Source of the DNA: Hydractinia symbiolongicarpus
Lineage: Eukaryota; Cnidaria; Hydrozoa; Anthoathecata; Hydractiniidae
Assembly (NCBI RefSeq): GCF_029227915.1
Contig: NC_079875.1
Span: forward strand, 26,606,001-26,670,000
DNA length: 64,000 bases
Reading direction: 5' to 3'
Below are positions 9,714 to 20,542 of this stretch, piece by piece; position 1 is the first letter of the stretch; each line of letters begins with the position of its first letter. The position numbers were made by a program, and so were the translations under genes. The notes under the pieces were generated by a model. The model had not been told where the DNA came from. It did no database searches and saw only the letters and a list, made by a program, of their open reading frames with translations.

Positions 9714-11600
9714 AAAACATAAACAAACAAATAACCTTGTTGTCAATCTCTCAAATATTACTTTAACCAACCATGACCACTCCATTCTAAATAAAGGGCT
9801 CATATATGTTCAAACATCTACATATGTTAACTCTCGCGAACACCTTACGTTAGCGCTCAATAAATTACGAAACCGCATGTACACAAAATATTATTTTTAT
9901 CAGAACCCGCGACCTCAAGCAGGTCTTCACCGTCGGTCTGACTGGATGGCACCTAAACCTAAAAACACAACACTCCTAAAATATATCAACTCCATCCATG
10001 CTGATATTGAAATGTTCATTAACGATTCCCCCTCCTGAAAGATAAATACAACTGCACTCTCGAAGAATACAAAAGTCTAAAAAACCTTTCAAAAAACAAA
10101 GACATAGTAATTAAAAAAGCCGATAATGGTGGCTCAATCGTCATCATGAATAAATATGATTACGTTGAAAAAGTACGCAAGCACCTTGACAATAAAACGT
10201 ACTATTCAAAGATCTCGGCTGATCCGACAAAGGATCTTATTACAAACATACACAGCTTTATTGAAACTTTACTCTATCATCACAAAATAGATAAAAACAC
10301 AGCGAAATTCATAACACCTACCAGCCTCATCCGAATGCCACTTTTTTATATATTACCTGAAATTCACAAGGATGGCAACCCTGGTAGACCAATTGTATCA
10401 GCTGTGAATTCACCTACGGAAAATATATTAGAATTTTTAAATCTTTGTTTACAACCACTCCTACCCAAGCTGAAATCCTATATAAAGGATACAAAACACT
10501 TTATCACACGCATAAATAACCTACCAAAAATAAAGAAAAATGCTATTTTAGTGTCGGCAGATGTTACGTCGCTTTATACCAACATACCACACAAAGAAGG
10601 TGTGGACGCGTGTATACACTTCATGAAAATTTTTCAGCATCAACTACCAAACTTTACACCAAACGAACAAGTTACACGCGTACTGTTCTCCTTTATTTTG
10701 GAAAACAACTATTTTCAGTTCCTTGACGAAATTTTTCTACAACTAATAGGAACTGCTATGGGAACGAAGGTTGCACCACCATATGCATCTCTTTTTCTCG
10801 GCTTGTTTGAAGAAACACACATATGTAAAAAGTTTCCAGGCCTTCTTACGATTTACCTCCGCTTCTTAGATTACATTTTTTTCATATGGGAGCATGGAGA
10901 AAACAAACTCAAGGAGTTCTTTACGTACCTTAATTCAGTACACCCAACAATAAAGTTTACTTATAAATTTTCTATCGAGGAAATAGATTTTCTGGATACC
11001 ACTGTCTATCTTGATCCAGAAACGGGAGACCTCAAAACAAAGCTATACATCAAACCTACTGACACACGAACCTTATTGCACCACAACTGCTACCATCCAT
11101 ATCACACAAAACAGAGTATTGTTTACTCACAAGCCCTGCGCTATCGTATGATAACAAAAGATAATATACTACTTCGAAAAGAGTTGGACCAACTTAAAAG
11201 CAACTTACTATTGAGGGGCTATAAGTTCCGTATGGTCAACTCAACTTTTAAACAAGTTTTAAAAATGAACCAGGAGGACGTACTAAACAATAACATAAAG
11301 AAACTCAAAGAAAATAAAAACAACTACAACGCCAACGAGAGAAAAATTAATAACAAAAAGAAACGGAGCAAAATCGACGAAATAAGCAGCGGCGTCCATA
11401 AAAATGACATTTTGCCCTTTATCATCCCTTATCATAGAGCGTTTATTCCTGTGAAAAATATTTTCAAGAAACATTGGTCAATCATTATAAACGACAGAGA
11501 ACTGCATAAAGTTTTTCCAAACAAACCTTTTATTGCATACACAAGACACAAAAACATCCAGGACCACCTTGTCCGGACGAAATTGGGGACTGGTGACTAA
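9714..11600 (+). mobile_element. Penelope-like element RT, frameshifted, dead active site
   Basis: The sequence fused to the LINE reads as the N-terminal part of a Penelope-like element (VVNLSNITLTNHDHSILNKG, then a Tyr/Phe-rich stretch) to a stop at about 10036. The next segment continues one frame over from about 10030 and is open to 11600; its first Met is at 10146. It carries VIKKADNGGSIVIM, YILPEIHK, PGRPIVSA, VSADVTSLYTNIP (first catalytic Asp139), GTAMGTKVAPPYASLFLG and the box RFLDYIFFIW. In this family that box normally holds two adjacent Asp; here the second is Tyr243, which should abolish polymerase activity. The C-terminal conserved stretch ends NIQDHLVRTKL and the frame stops soon after, with no GIY-YIG endonuclease visible downstream. 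The element is inactive through a frameshift, a lost active-site residue and probable 3' truncation. Confidence 0.85.
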
Positions 11601-11800
11601 ATCTCTGGCGGCTGAATCATGCTTGTAATTAGAATATGAACTTTTTTAGAAGTACGAAGGAAATACCATCATTGATATAAACTGTGTTTTTTATAAGCGT
11701 AACTTTCTTTATATAAGAGCAACTTTCTTCCCCCATTACCCACTCTATTATAACAGGGAAACTTGATATACACCGTTATAAAACACAACATCACAATACC
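11601..11800. other. non-coding spacer
   Basis: Short AT-rich stretch between the Penelope-like stop and the TAA-type tail of the minus-strand LINE. I see no GIY-YIG coding in any frame here. Confidence 0.5.
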
Positions 11801-12532
11801 TTATTATTATTATTATTATTAACATTTATTTGGGTTCAATTTTGTACAAAATTGTTCTTCTCCCTAAAATGAAATATAAAAATGAAAAAAATTATAGATT
11901 AAGAATAAATAAGGGTTCAAAAAATAAATTTTTTTATATACATTAAATAAAAAAGAAAACCGCGATGAGAAAAACAGAAAAGGCTTGAAAGAAATTGAAA
12001 CGCTCGAATCGACGAGAAATTAAGAAACGATATATGGAATCAACCTAAATTGTAACTAGACAAAAAGCAGAGAAAACGATAAATGGCCTTGAAAGTAAGG
12101 AAAATATAAATAAACTATAAATAAAGAATAAATAATTGTTCAAAAAAAAAAAAAAAAAAAAAAAAATTATCTTTTTATATATATACATTATAAAAACCGC
12201 GATGAAAAGCAAAATTAAAAATAAACTTGAAAGGCTCGAAAGAAATTGAAACACTCGAATCGACAAGATAAATAGAGACGATATTGGAATCAACCTAGAT
12301 AGGAGTAACTATAAAAAAAACACAGAGAAAACGATAAATGGCCTTGGAAGTAAGAAAATATAAAATAAACTAATTGAATTATGAAAAAAAAAAAAAAAAA
12401 AAAATATTTCATATATATACTTGGCTAGTCGCAAATGGAGAAAAGGCAAAAGTAAACACAAGCTGAAATGAGTAAGGGTAGATTGTGAACAGGTCGATAG
12501 AATATTGGCACCCAAACTTCGGCGAACAGAAT
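11801..12532 (-). repeat. LINE 3' UTR with tandem ~235-bp units and (TAA)n tail
   Basis: Read on the minus strand, this follows the LINE stop codon and ends in a run of TAA triplets at about 11802-11822, the kind of 3' microsatellite typical of CR1/L2-group LINEs. Inside, a unit containing AACCGCGATGA, CTCGAATCGAC and AAACGATAAATGGCCTTG is repeated with a period near 235-240 bases (AACCGCGATGA at about 11959 and 12196, with a partial third unit). Each unit ends in a long A-run on the plus strand (about 12139-12165 and 12384-12403). The tandem arrangement with internal poly-A/T suggests 3' UTR repeat expansion. Confidence 0.65.
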
Positions 12533-13589
12533 TCAAACAGACAAGACTCTAGCGACTGCCTTATTTAGATAAAATTGTTTTGCTTCTTTAGTAAATTTTT
12601 CTAGAGTTTCAATAATTTTTATACTATCCGGGATTTCATCGTAACACCGTGCTTGGTTTTGAAAAGTGCAATTTCCAACATTTTTAACAAGAGGCTCCTT
12701 CGTAGAAGATCTCAAATTTCGTGTTGGTATAACAAACTCTACGTTTAGATAGCTTGGATGGTTGTTATCAATTCTCGATTTGTGTACAAGTTTACTTATA
12801 CTGAATTCAATATGTTCTTTTACGGGAAGCCATTTTAGATTCGTGACTTCTTGCAGATTAGCATAACGGCGGAGAACGTAACCAGCAGCCATGTTTTGGA
12901 TCTTTTGTAGCCGACATATCAGATAATCAGGTATTTGCGAGAAGACAACATTACCGTAACTTATCCTTGATAAGATCAACGTTTCCGCCAAGGTTTTGCG
13001 TACATGGAAAGGTGTGAAACGACTAAACTTTCGTAGAGCACGTAGTGTTGAGTGCGAGGATTTTATAACATTGTTTATATGGCAGGTCCATGATAGATTT
13101 TGATCGAATTGAATGCCAAGTAACTTAACATTTTTTTCCTGCTCGATTGACATACCAGCACAACGACAAAGATAGCTTCGGTCAGAATCAAATGCTCTCA
13201 GTCGCTTAGAATGGAATATGATTAACTTAAGCTTGTCACTGTTGAACAAGAGATTGTTTTCTTTTGACCAAGCTAGAAGGTTATCTACATCCTTTTCCAT
13301 ATCTTTGATTGATTGAAATAGATCTCTGACTTTGCAGTGTTTATATAATGTTGTATCATCAGCATATTGGATACTGGCGGAGTTGATTTGATTTGATAAC
13401 TCGATGACGTAGAGGTTAAACAGGACAGGGCCAAGTATGCTACCCTGTGGTACACCGTAAAACATTGATTTTAAAGATGAAATTTTGTCTTCAATTTGAA
13501 CGTATTGTTTCCTATCTTTCAGATAACTTGATAATATCTTTAAAGCACGAAATGAAAAATTCATATCACGTAGTTTCAGCAGCAGATTT
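12533..13589 (-). mobile_element. 5'-truncated LINE, RT C-terminal half
   Basis: The minus-strand frame encodes the reverse-transcriptase palm and thumb of a LINE related to, but not the same family as, the one at 6.8 kb. It has SSYLKDRKQYVQIEDK, GVPQGSILGPVLFNLYV, IQYADDTTLY, LLGIQFDQNLSWTCHIN, FHVRKTLAETLILSRISYG and IPDYLICRLQKIQNMAAGYV. Coding continues upstream of the first Met (13564) as LLLKLRD to about 13589 and then stops abruptly at the edge of the duplicated YR segment. The endonuclease and the N-terminal half of RT are absent. The frame is otherwise intact to its natural stop, so the copy is fairly young but cannot move. Confidence 0.85.
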
Positions 13590-14411
13590 GCGTGTGAATG
13601 CTTTTCAGCAGATGAAAAGATTGGGGATCAAAGAATTTAATGAAAAAGAAGCTGTTAAAAAAAATCCGATATATCAGGGTGAGAAAAAAAGAAGAAAGCA
13701 TCAAAAATTGGTTAGATGTAGTATTTGTTCTGCTTTTATATCAAAACGATTTTTCTCGACCCACAAACACCGTTGCTCTAAGAAGTTCGACTCTACTGCT
13801 GTGCCGATACCGTTGCTTGAAGACTGCCTATTAACATCAACAAGGTTAAGCGATGAATTTATAATTGACGTTTTGGGCAAGGTCAGGGATGACGAATTGG
13901 GAGGGATTGTACGAAAGGACACAAGAAAAGCAAAATTGCGACTGTAAGAAAAACTGCTAGAAGTGAAATGGGGCTGTTAGCCCAAATGTATAAGGCTGCA
14001 ATATCGTTTGCAGGCTTTATGGGCACTAATGGTAACGTTATCGATTTATTTTGCCGCGAGAACTTTCACCATTTGTGTGATGCGGTGGAGATGATAACTC
14101 AACGTGAGACTGGAAAGATGAAGGCTGGTCTTAGGCATAAAGCCTATTATCTTATAATTAAATCTTGTAAAAGGCTACGTGACCGCTTTTTTATTGAGAA
14201 GAAAGAGAATCTATCAAATGAGATTGATTCATTTTTAAAATCAGTTAAGTCGAGCGAGGATACATTTCTCACTAGTGCGCAATATTTATTGGAGAACGAA
14301 AAGCTGAGGAAGACAAGAAAACCATGCCAGTTACCACTAGAAGAAGATATAAAGAAACTCCATGCTTTCACGTCAAACCGCATCAAACATTTAACAAATG
14401 AGTACACTCTG
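13590..14411 (+). pseudogene. second copy of YR-gene segment, truncated both ends
   Basis: Direct duplicate of 2831-3652, with no difference found where compared. It includes the second zinc-binding cluster, the frameshift near 13930-13936 and the start of the recombinase up to NEYTL, but none of the catalytic residues. It begins in mid-exon at the broken LINE and ends in mid-ORF where an RLE-type LINE starts. The left flank happens to give an open frame from 13447, which is an accident of the junction. Because the copy carries the same frameshift as the source, it was made after the source gene was already broken (or both inherited it). The lack of introns or element ends argues against retroposition. 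Confidence 0.9.
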
Positions 14412-15612
14412 CTTATTTGATTATAGAACGTGGGAAACAAAAATGCACAGACGAAATACTTGAAATGAACAGTACCAAGATACAACCGATAGTAGAAGAT
14501 ATGACGTACAAGTACTTAGGTGTTGATGAGAATGTTTCGTACAAAGGCTCACTCAACAAGAACAGAATCCAAAGTGAGTACTTTAAGAGAGTTCGAAAGA
14601 TATGGTGTAGTGAACTTAGCGGATATAACAAATACATCGCTCACAACTCATTTGCTTTACCTGTCTTGAGACCAACATTCGGCATTTTAAACTGGACTAA
14701 AGACGAAATCAAGGCGATTGATATAAAAACTAGAAAAGTATTGAATATGACCGGTAACTTTCATCGTAACTCTGACGTTGATCGATTATATGCACCACGA
14801 AAAGAAGGAGGCCGGGGTCTCAAGATGGTCAAGGAGGCATATGAAAGCCGCATAATATCAATTAACCAACACCTACACCAAAGCACACAACGTAATCCCT
14901 ATCTCAAAAAGGTTGTGGAAGGAGAAAGCGAATGCATCGTACGACAAGCTAGAGAGTTTTTATCAACTGCGAACATCGATGTTGAAGAAAACTGTACGCC
15001 ACAGAAACTATCACAGAAGTACTTACAGTACTGTAAAAAACAGAGATTACAACGATTTGAAGAAAAAGCTATGCACAGCTATATCTGGAGAAAGATATCA
15101 TCACAAGAAAGTGTAAATCTTGCCAAAACAACATCTTGGTCGGCGAACAAGTATATGACTTCGCATTTTGAAGGTTATGCACATGCACTGTACGAACAAG
15201 AAATCAATACGAAAGACCTTCAATACCGCCGCGATAAAAAAGCCGGTTTGCAGCCTAAACACAACAACCGATGCCGACTCTGCAAAGTGCACGTCGAAGA
15301 CATCACACACGTCGTCTCGTCATGTCCGAATATGTCAGCTAGATATTATCTCCCATTGCAACATGACCCGATTGCAGCAAGGGTCTATACGGCATTACGG
15401 AAGAAGGAAGACCCTCATGCGAACGTCAAATGCAGCAAAAACGAGTTTGTGTACAAGGAAGGGTGTAAGGAGTATTGGTGGAACGTACCGGTGAAGACAG
15501 CGACAAAGGTTAAACACAACAAACCCGATATCATCCAGTGGGATTTACAAAGTAAAACATGCAAGATTATCGAAATTAGCTGCCCTGCTGATGTAAACGT
15601 TATGGGCCGTGG
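14412..15612 (+). mobile_element. 3' half of RLE-type (R2-like) LINE
   Basis: One open frame encodes the RT C-terminal region and downstream domains of a LINE with a restriction-like endonuclease. In order: IIERGKQK and TYKYLGVDE; YFKRVRKIW; ALPVLRPTFGILNW; RKVLNMTG; RLYAPRKEGGRGL; then a CCHC zinc knuckle (Cys286, Cys289, His298, Cys303; CRLCKVHVEDITHVVSSC). The PD-(D/E)XK-like endonuclease follows (KPDIIQWD, Asp371, then KIIEISCP). R2-superfamily elements use this enzyme rather than an AP endonuclease. The catalytic RT core is missing at the 5' side, where the duplicated YR segment abuts. Homology also stops after EISCPADVNV, where a short repeat shared with 20.54 kb begins. Both ends are therefore chimeric joins. 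Confidence 0.82.
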
Positions 15613-15678
15613 AAGTATGTTTTTTCCGCCATTATAAACGAGGCGATAGACGAAGTGGTACTTTGTGAATTTGCTCTT
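15613..15678 (+). repeat. short repeat shared with 20.54 kb
   Basis: The stretch around CGCCATTATAAAC, GACGAAGT and GTACTTTGT recurs with a few substitutions at about 20543-20610. It starts exactly where the RLE-type LINE loses homology, so it marks the end of another, unrecognised repeat. Confidence 0.65.
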
Positions 15679-16829
15679 TTGTCTATACTAACTATTTAGC
15701 TACATTGCTAGTTAAATTTGTATTTTATCTACAGGAAAGAATTTGTTTTGTATTATATTTGGATTTTAAAAGAAGGTGTAATAATAAAAGGTAGGGACTT
15801 TTTTATGTCTAGAGCTTGCTAGCTTAAGAATCCTGGCAGCTTTAGAATAAACGGGTAACATGAAAAAAGTCAATATTTGGCAAGCTAAGTAGATAGCTAA
15901 GTAGATAGCTACCTAGTCTGTAACTGAATTTGACATAAATAATTATTTTACTCTTTTACATTCATCTGAGCCAGGAACTTGCTAGGTAGCTCTATGCTAT
16001 ACACTTCAGCTACCTCCACCCCAGTTACATATAGATTAATTCTAAGCTCTTCGGCTCTGGCATTTGCGTGGCTGGAAAAAAGATCAAGATGCTAGGTGAA
16101 GAGAGGTTATTTTTAGTCAATTTTTTCACACAAAGGTATTGTTAAGATATAAACAAATCAGATAGCATCAATCTACACTCTATGATAATAGTTAAAAACC
16201 TCAACTTTGTTTCCGTGAGAGGAAATCCACAGGAAAGGCTCTCTAGCATCTCTAGCATGTTTCCTGCCCGGCAAATGCCACAGGTTAAGAGCCCGCTAAA
16301 GAGTAAACAAATTACGTCACACTGGAACTCATCTATGAAAACAATGCTGTAAAGTTCCTAAAATAAGTTAGCTAAGCCTCTCTGGTCTTGTTTTGTAGTG
16401 AAATTTTATGAAGTTCCAAAACATGTTAAATCCAAGGTGAAATTTACGAATTATAAACTATACAAGGTCTAGGGGTTTTAAAACTGATACACAAATGTAA
16501 ACAAAAAAAGTGCCAGGAATGGTGAAAAATCTCACAAAAAAACCTCTTCTTTTTGGCACTTCTTGTATCCTTCCCACTTCGTGGCAAAATTAAGTATGCC
16601 TACACTAACTCTAAAAAGGCATATTATCTCGAACTCTCATGAATTATTCTCGAAATGCAAAAACAGTGCTTTAAATTCTGTTGACATATTGTAACAAAAG
16701 AAAAACAAACCTTGAGGTAAAAAGAGTTGTGAGACTTTATTTGTATAGTCGTGAAAGTTTATTCAAAAATCTTTGCAAGTATTTTGACTAGTGAAAGTTT
16801 CTCCGATTAAGGTAATATGTTATACTAGC
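15679..16829. other. non-coding, AGCTAGC-type words
   Basis: AT-rich spacer with several TAGCTA/GCTAGC words (15700-15920) and no supported gene. Confidence 0.45.
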
Positions 16830-17880
16830 TGAGGACCAGGCGTCACACGCCATGGTAAGCCACAAGTAAATGTGTTACCCAGCATTTAAAAATCCTGTGG
16901 CGCAATTAATAAGAACCGTAAACTGTGCAACACATTCAGGTGGAGCACTCTAGTACAGGTATACATATGTCAGGCAAAGTTATAAAGTGAATGTTACTCT
17001 GGGCAGTGCGCTTAGTACAGGTAAACAATGTCGCGCATTCATGTAGGTACAATACCTTTTTCCAAAAAAAAATTATCACAACTTTTGTCGTTAGCACTGG
17101 ACTAAGCGCTTAGTTGCACGTGTTTATGCATAATACCCTTTCAGCACAGTTTATAACCCGTAGTTATCCCATCATAGCAAAAAAAATTAGGCAATATTAT
17201 TTTATTTTGCAGAATAAGTTGCAGTAAATGTTAACAAATTAATCATGACACAGGATACACTCAGTTGAAACACAGAGTTAAGCCATAAGTAACTGTGTTA
17301 CCCAGCGTTGAACACCAGAATGAGTGATTACTAAGAACCGTCAAATGTGCCACACATTCAGGTAAAGCGCTTTCATACAGGTATAAAGTATGTAGTAAAT
17401 TCAGTAAAGTGCACACAATTCATGGTGTTTCCGGTGTAATAATTTCTTCAAAAATTCCACATTTTAAGCTGAAATAAAAACACAGATTACAATTTGTTGT
17501 CACCCCGTCATAGCATAAACAGCTGGCCAACCTTTTTTATTTTTTGGAGAATGTTCCCGGTGAAAGTTCAAAAGAGATGTTACTCCCAGTTGAGTGCTTA
17601 GTACAGGTAAACAATGTGATACATCACATCCATATAGGTGTAATAGCCTTTTCCGAAAAAAACGTTATTGCAATTTCGGTTAAACAGAAACACAGGAAAC
17701 AGCCCTTGTTAACACTGGAATAAGCGCTTAGTACAGGTAAACCGTGTCACACATGAGTATAGGTGTAACACCATTTTTAAAAAAACTTTATCAGGACTTC
17801 GGTTAAAAAAAATCCATGGAAACCGCCTGTCGTTATCCTGTTTAGTTAAAAAAAATAGTCAGCAATTTTATTTTGCAGAT
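16830..17880. repeat. diverged satellite-like tandem tract
   Basis: Related phrases recur at irregular spacing: AAGT(A)AA/CTGTGTTACCCAGC, the cluster around AAGAACCGT, CACACATTCAGGT, TTAGTACAGGTAAAC and GTGTAACA/ATACCTTTTTCC followed by an A-run. At least three to four degenerate units of roughly 300 bases are visible. No coding. It looks like an old tandem repeat. Confidence 0.5.
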
Positions 17881-19083
17881 AAGTTTTCATAACAGTAATA
17901 AAAGTGATAGCTGCTTAACTGCCTGCATTTATTTTTAGCATAAGAATTAAGAATTGTGTTGCAGCCAAACGGTGCATTTGGCTACTTTCACTTTTTACCC
18001 AGAGGTAGCTAAAGAGCTAGCTAGAAATAAATAATATGGGCTAGGATAAAAAGCTTTTATACCAAACTTAATAGTAATAACTAAGGGTAGCTAGCTAGGT
18101 GGCTGTAGATTGATCCTTAAAAATCTTTGTTCCTAGCCAAAAATCCTAAAAATGGTGTGTTTAAGATTTATACATGGCTAAAAACGTGACACTATATTTA
18201 TCTGAACATGTAAAAACATATTAAAAATAATATTACAAAATAAAAAGCTTTTAGAAGACAAAAAAGGACAAACAGACCTTCAAACCCAGAACTGGCCACG
18301 ACCACTTTGAAAACCAAAATGGCCTTCGTCATCATGTTCCTTCGTTCGGTATCACCAGGCCGCGAAAATTTTGGATTGGTGTTTCAAAGAATTAGGCGTT
18401 TTGATTGGTATACTCCGCGCGAGTGGTCAAAACAAAGTAATAAAACTGTCCTATTTGTTTTCTGTGGCTCCCAAGCAGAAATTGGCGATTAAGATCACGA
18501 GGGTAATTATTATTAAAAATGGTGTACTTAAATAATGCGTTCGTTTCAATTACCTAATTTATTTATTTAATTAAGGTTAGTAAATTAAAATGATTAAATT
18601 CTTTAAGGAAATAAATTAATTTCTTTAATATATTTTAATCAATAATAAGAGTTTCGATTAAACAACCCCCTGATTTTTAGAAATCGCGGAAAGATCGCGG
18701 AAAGGGATATTGGTAGCCATTTTGCGTGACAGACAGACGCACACTGGTATTATAATATAGATTATGAAAATATTTTATGTAGCAGAGCTTTGAGCATGCA
18801 ACAGACTTTGCTCGATGTGTCCCAAAATTTTAGGTTTTTCTCCTTAAAAGAAAAATTAAAATTCCATTGCACGTCTATATATATATACTATATCAATATT
18901 TAATCTCTTTTAGATTTTTGGGATATCTACGGAGAATTCACATTTTGCATTGTTTTTTATTTTGAAAATGGAAAAAAGTCAGACAAGAAAAACGGTTTGT
19001 GAAACTTTTGCTTTTTTAATTATTTTTGACATTTTGGTAGATCTTTAGCGGTAACTAATACAGACTTCATTTTTTTCATATAG
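17881..19083. other. non-coding; possible element end near 18.73-18.77 kb
   Basis: AT-rich spacer with GCTAGC words at 18010-18100. The phrase GTGACAGACAGACGCACACTG followed by TATTATAATATAGATTA (18728-18765) looks like the end of an interspersed element, but I cannot name it. Upstream exons of the SET gene may lie here unrecognised. Confidence 0.35.
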
Positions 19084-19189
19084 TTACGTAGGGATAATAA
19101 GAGTGATCCTATAAATGATGCCAAAAAGTGCTGCCGTTCAATGACTGATCCTGAAGGATTTAAGAAGCACTGGATAAATGAAAATATAG
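19084..19189 (+). CDS. exon preceding SET domain
   Basis: This 106-nt exon lies between the acceptor TTTTCATATAG and the donor ATAG|GTGAGT. It encodes LRRDNKSDPINDAKKCCRSM and ends KKHWINENIG, where the last Gly codon is completed by the next exon. The phase-1 junction reproduces the Gly-x-Gly-Val-Phe-Ala start of a SET domain exactly, which validates both splice sites. No earlier exon or start codon was identified. Confidence 0.65.
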
Positions 19190-19970
19190 GTGAGTAAATT
19201 GCTATTATATATTTGCTCCAACCCATCTACTTTATCTTTTTATATGTTCATAAAGCGGGAATTACAAAATACAAAATAGTTTTAAGTTAATCATGTATAA
19301 ACAGCAAAGCATTCTACAGGTGTACAAATCGAAACTCTACTTAACTCTACTTTTTTGTTATTGATGTTAAAAAATTGCGGCTTAGATTTTTTCTGCAACT
19401 GTCTAATATTTAACTGGTTAAAAATAGAGTAAAAATATATAATCAGTATACCACCAACAACATATTCCAGGCCCTCCATCAATAAGAAAATAACATTACA
19501 TAAATCGCTCCCCCAAGGTTACAATAATTTGAAGTGGGTGAGCAATCTGAATAAATAGAATAAGTTATAAACGCATATTTTATCACGAATTCTTTTTATC
19601 TTACTTACTTACTTACTGCACTTTTATTGTGCGTTAATCCCCGTCCACGAGGGTTGCACAATCAACCTGTCTATCTATCTCTTTATATATATTTAATGTG
19701 TTGATATTGCTCTGGCAGAAAAACTTTTTTTTCAATTGGGGGGAACAATTAGTGTCTAAGCTAGCTTTTTATTTCTCAGAATTGGGCGAGCCTTTGCGTG
19801 AGCAAGAGCAATTACTCTATTACTCTCCCCTTATTGGTATAGGCCTCTTGTTTTTAATTTTAAATTTTAAGTAAATCATTATAAAAATGATTGTTCAAGT
19901 CACAAAAAGGTGATTACAATAAAAAAGGACCACAACTTACACTTAGCTTTTTTAACTTTTTTTATTTTAG

Positions 19971-20121
19971 GCGATGGTGTATTTGCCACACAAGCTTATC
20001 CAAAGGGCTCATTCCTGTTAGAATACAAGGGTGAATTAATCACAACCACAGAAGGTGATCGGCGAATGGATATGTACAATGAAGAGGAATGATCATTTAT
20101 CTTCTATCATGGAAACATATG
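19971..20121 (+). CDS. SET domain exon 1 (KMT5A-like), with in-frame TGA
   Basis: After the acceptor TTTATTTTAG the exon gives GDGVFATQAYPKGSFLLEYK, then GELI...R. These are the first motifs of a SET domain of the KMT5A/SETD8 type (GxGVFA, EYxGELI), where S-adenosylmethionine binds. The reading meets TGA at 20090-20092 and continues in the same frame with SFIFYHGNI, matching the family's next strand, so the TGA sits inside the domain. The donor after ATATG (GTATAT) is in phase 2 and restores an Ile-Cys-Ile-Asp-Ala-Thr stretch across the intron. In KMT5A this fold monomethylates histone H4 Lys20. Whether this paralogue keeps that substrate cannot be seen. Confidence 0.72.
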
Positions 20122-20204
20122 GTATATAGACAAATATATTTTCACTTTTGCTGTATATGTTGCATATTTTTTAAGAATACTAATTTTTTAACAATTTTTT
20201 TTAG

Positions 20205-20384
20205 CATTGATGCAACTAAGTCATCATGTATGGGGAAGTATGTGAATGACTCCAAAACACCCAATTGCTGTATGAAAGCTGTGGAGCTGGATGAGAGAAA
20301 TCATATTTGTTTGTTTGCACTAATCTAAAACCATATATGGAACTGAGATACTCCTATGGAGTTTCTGGATTGCCGTGGAGAAAG
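20205..20384 (+). CDS. SET domain exon 2, frameshifted and with altered motifs
   Basis: It starts after TTTTTTTTAG with CIDATKSSCMGKYVNDSKTP followed by NCCMKAVEL. It continues, after a one-base frameshift near 20318, with LKPYMELRYSYGVSGLPWRK to a GTATAT donor. The SET pseudoknot motif normally reads Asn-His-Ser; here it is Asn-Asp-Ser. The usual Arg-Tyr-Asp-Tyr-Gly is Arg-Tyr-Ser-Tyr-Gly, with the catalytic-type Tyr kept. The His change hits a cofactor-contact residue, so methyltransferase activity would be doubtful even without the frameshift. Confidence 0.7.
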
Positions 20385-20477
20385 GTATATACAATAATAT
20401 AAAATAAGATCTGAGGTACCTTTCGTTAAATAATGGGTCTTGTTCCCGAACATGAAGGCGCTGCCCCTTTCCCACAC

Positions 20478-20512
20478 TGCCTTCATGCTTCTCCAAGAGA
20501 AGCATGAAGGCA
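20478..20512. repeat. perfect 16-bp-arm hairpin in intron
   Basis: TGCCTTCATGCTTCTC and its exact reverse complement are separated by only CAA. A further partial match (CATGAAGGCGCTGCC) lies just upstream. It lies in non-coding DNA after the SET exons. It could be the inner edge of a small foldback element; function unknown. Confidence 0.8.
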
Positions 20513-20542
20513 CAAATGTACCTTTATGTTTCCAACGACCCG

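Noticed and set aside
13447-13590. Apparent N-terminal extension of the duplicated zinc-finger frame
   Set aside because: It is antisense LINE sequence joined by chance to the duplicated segment.
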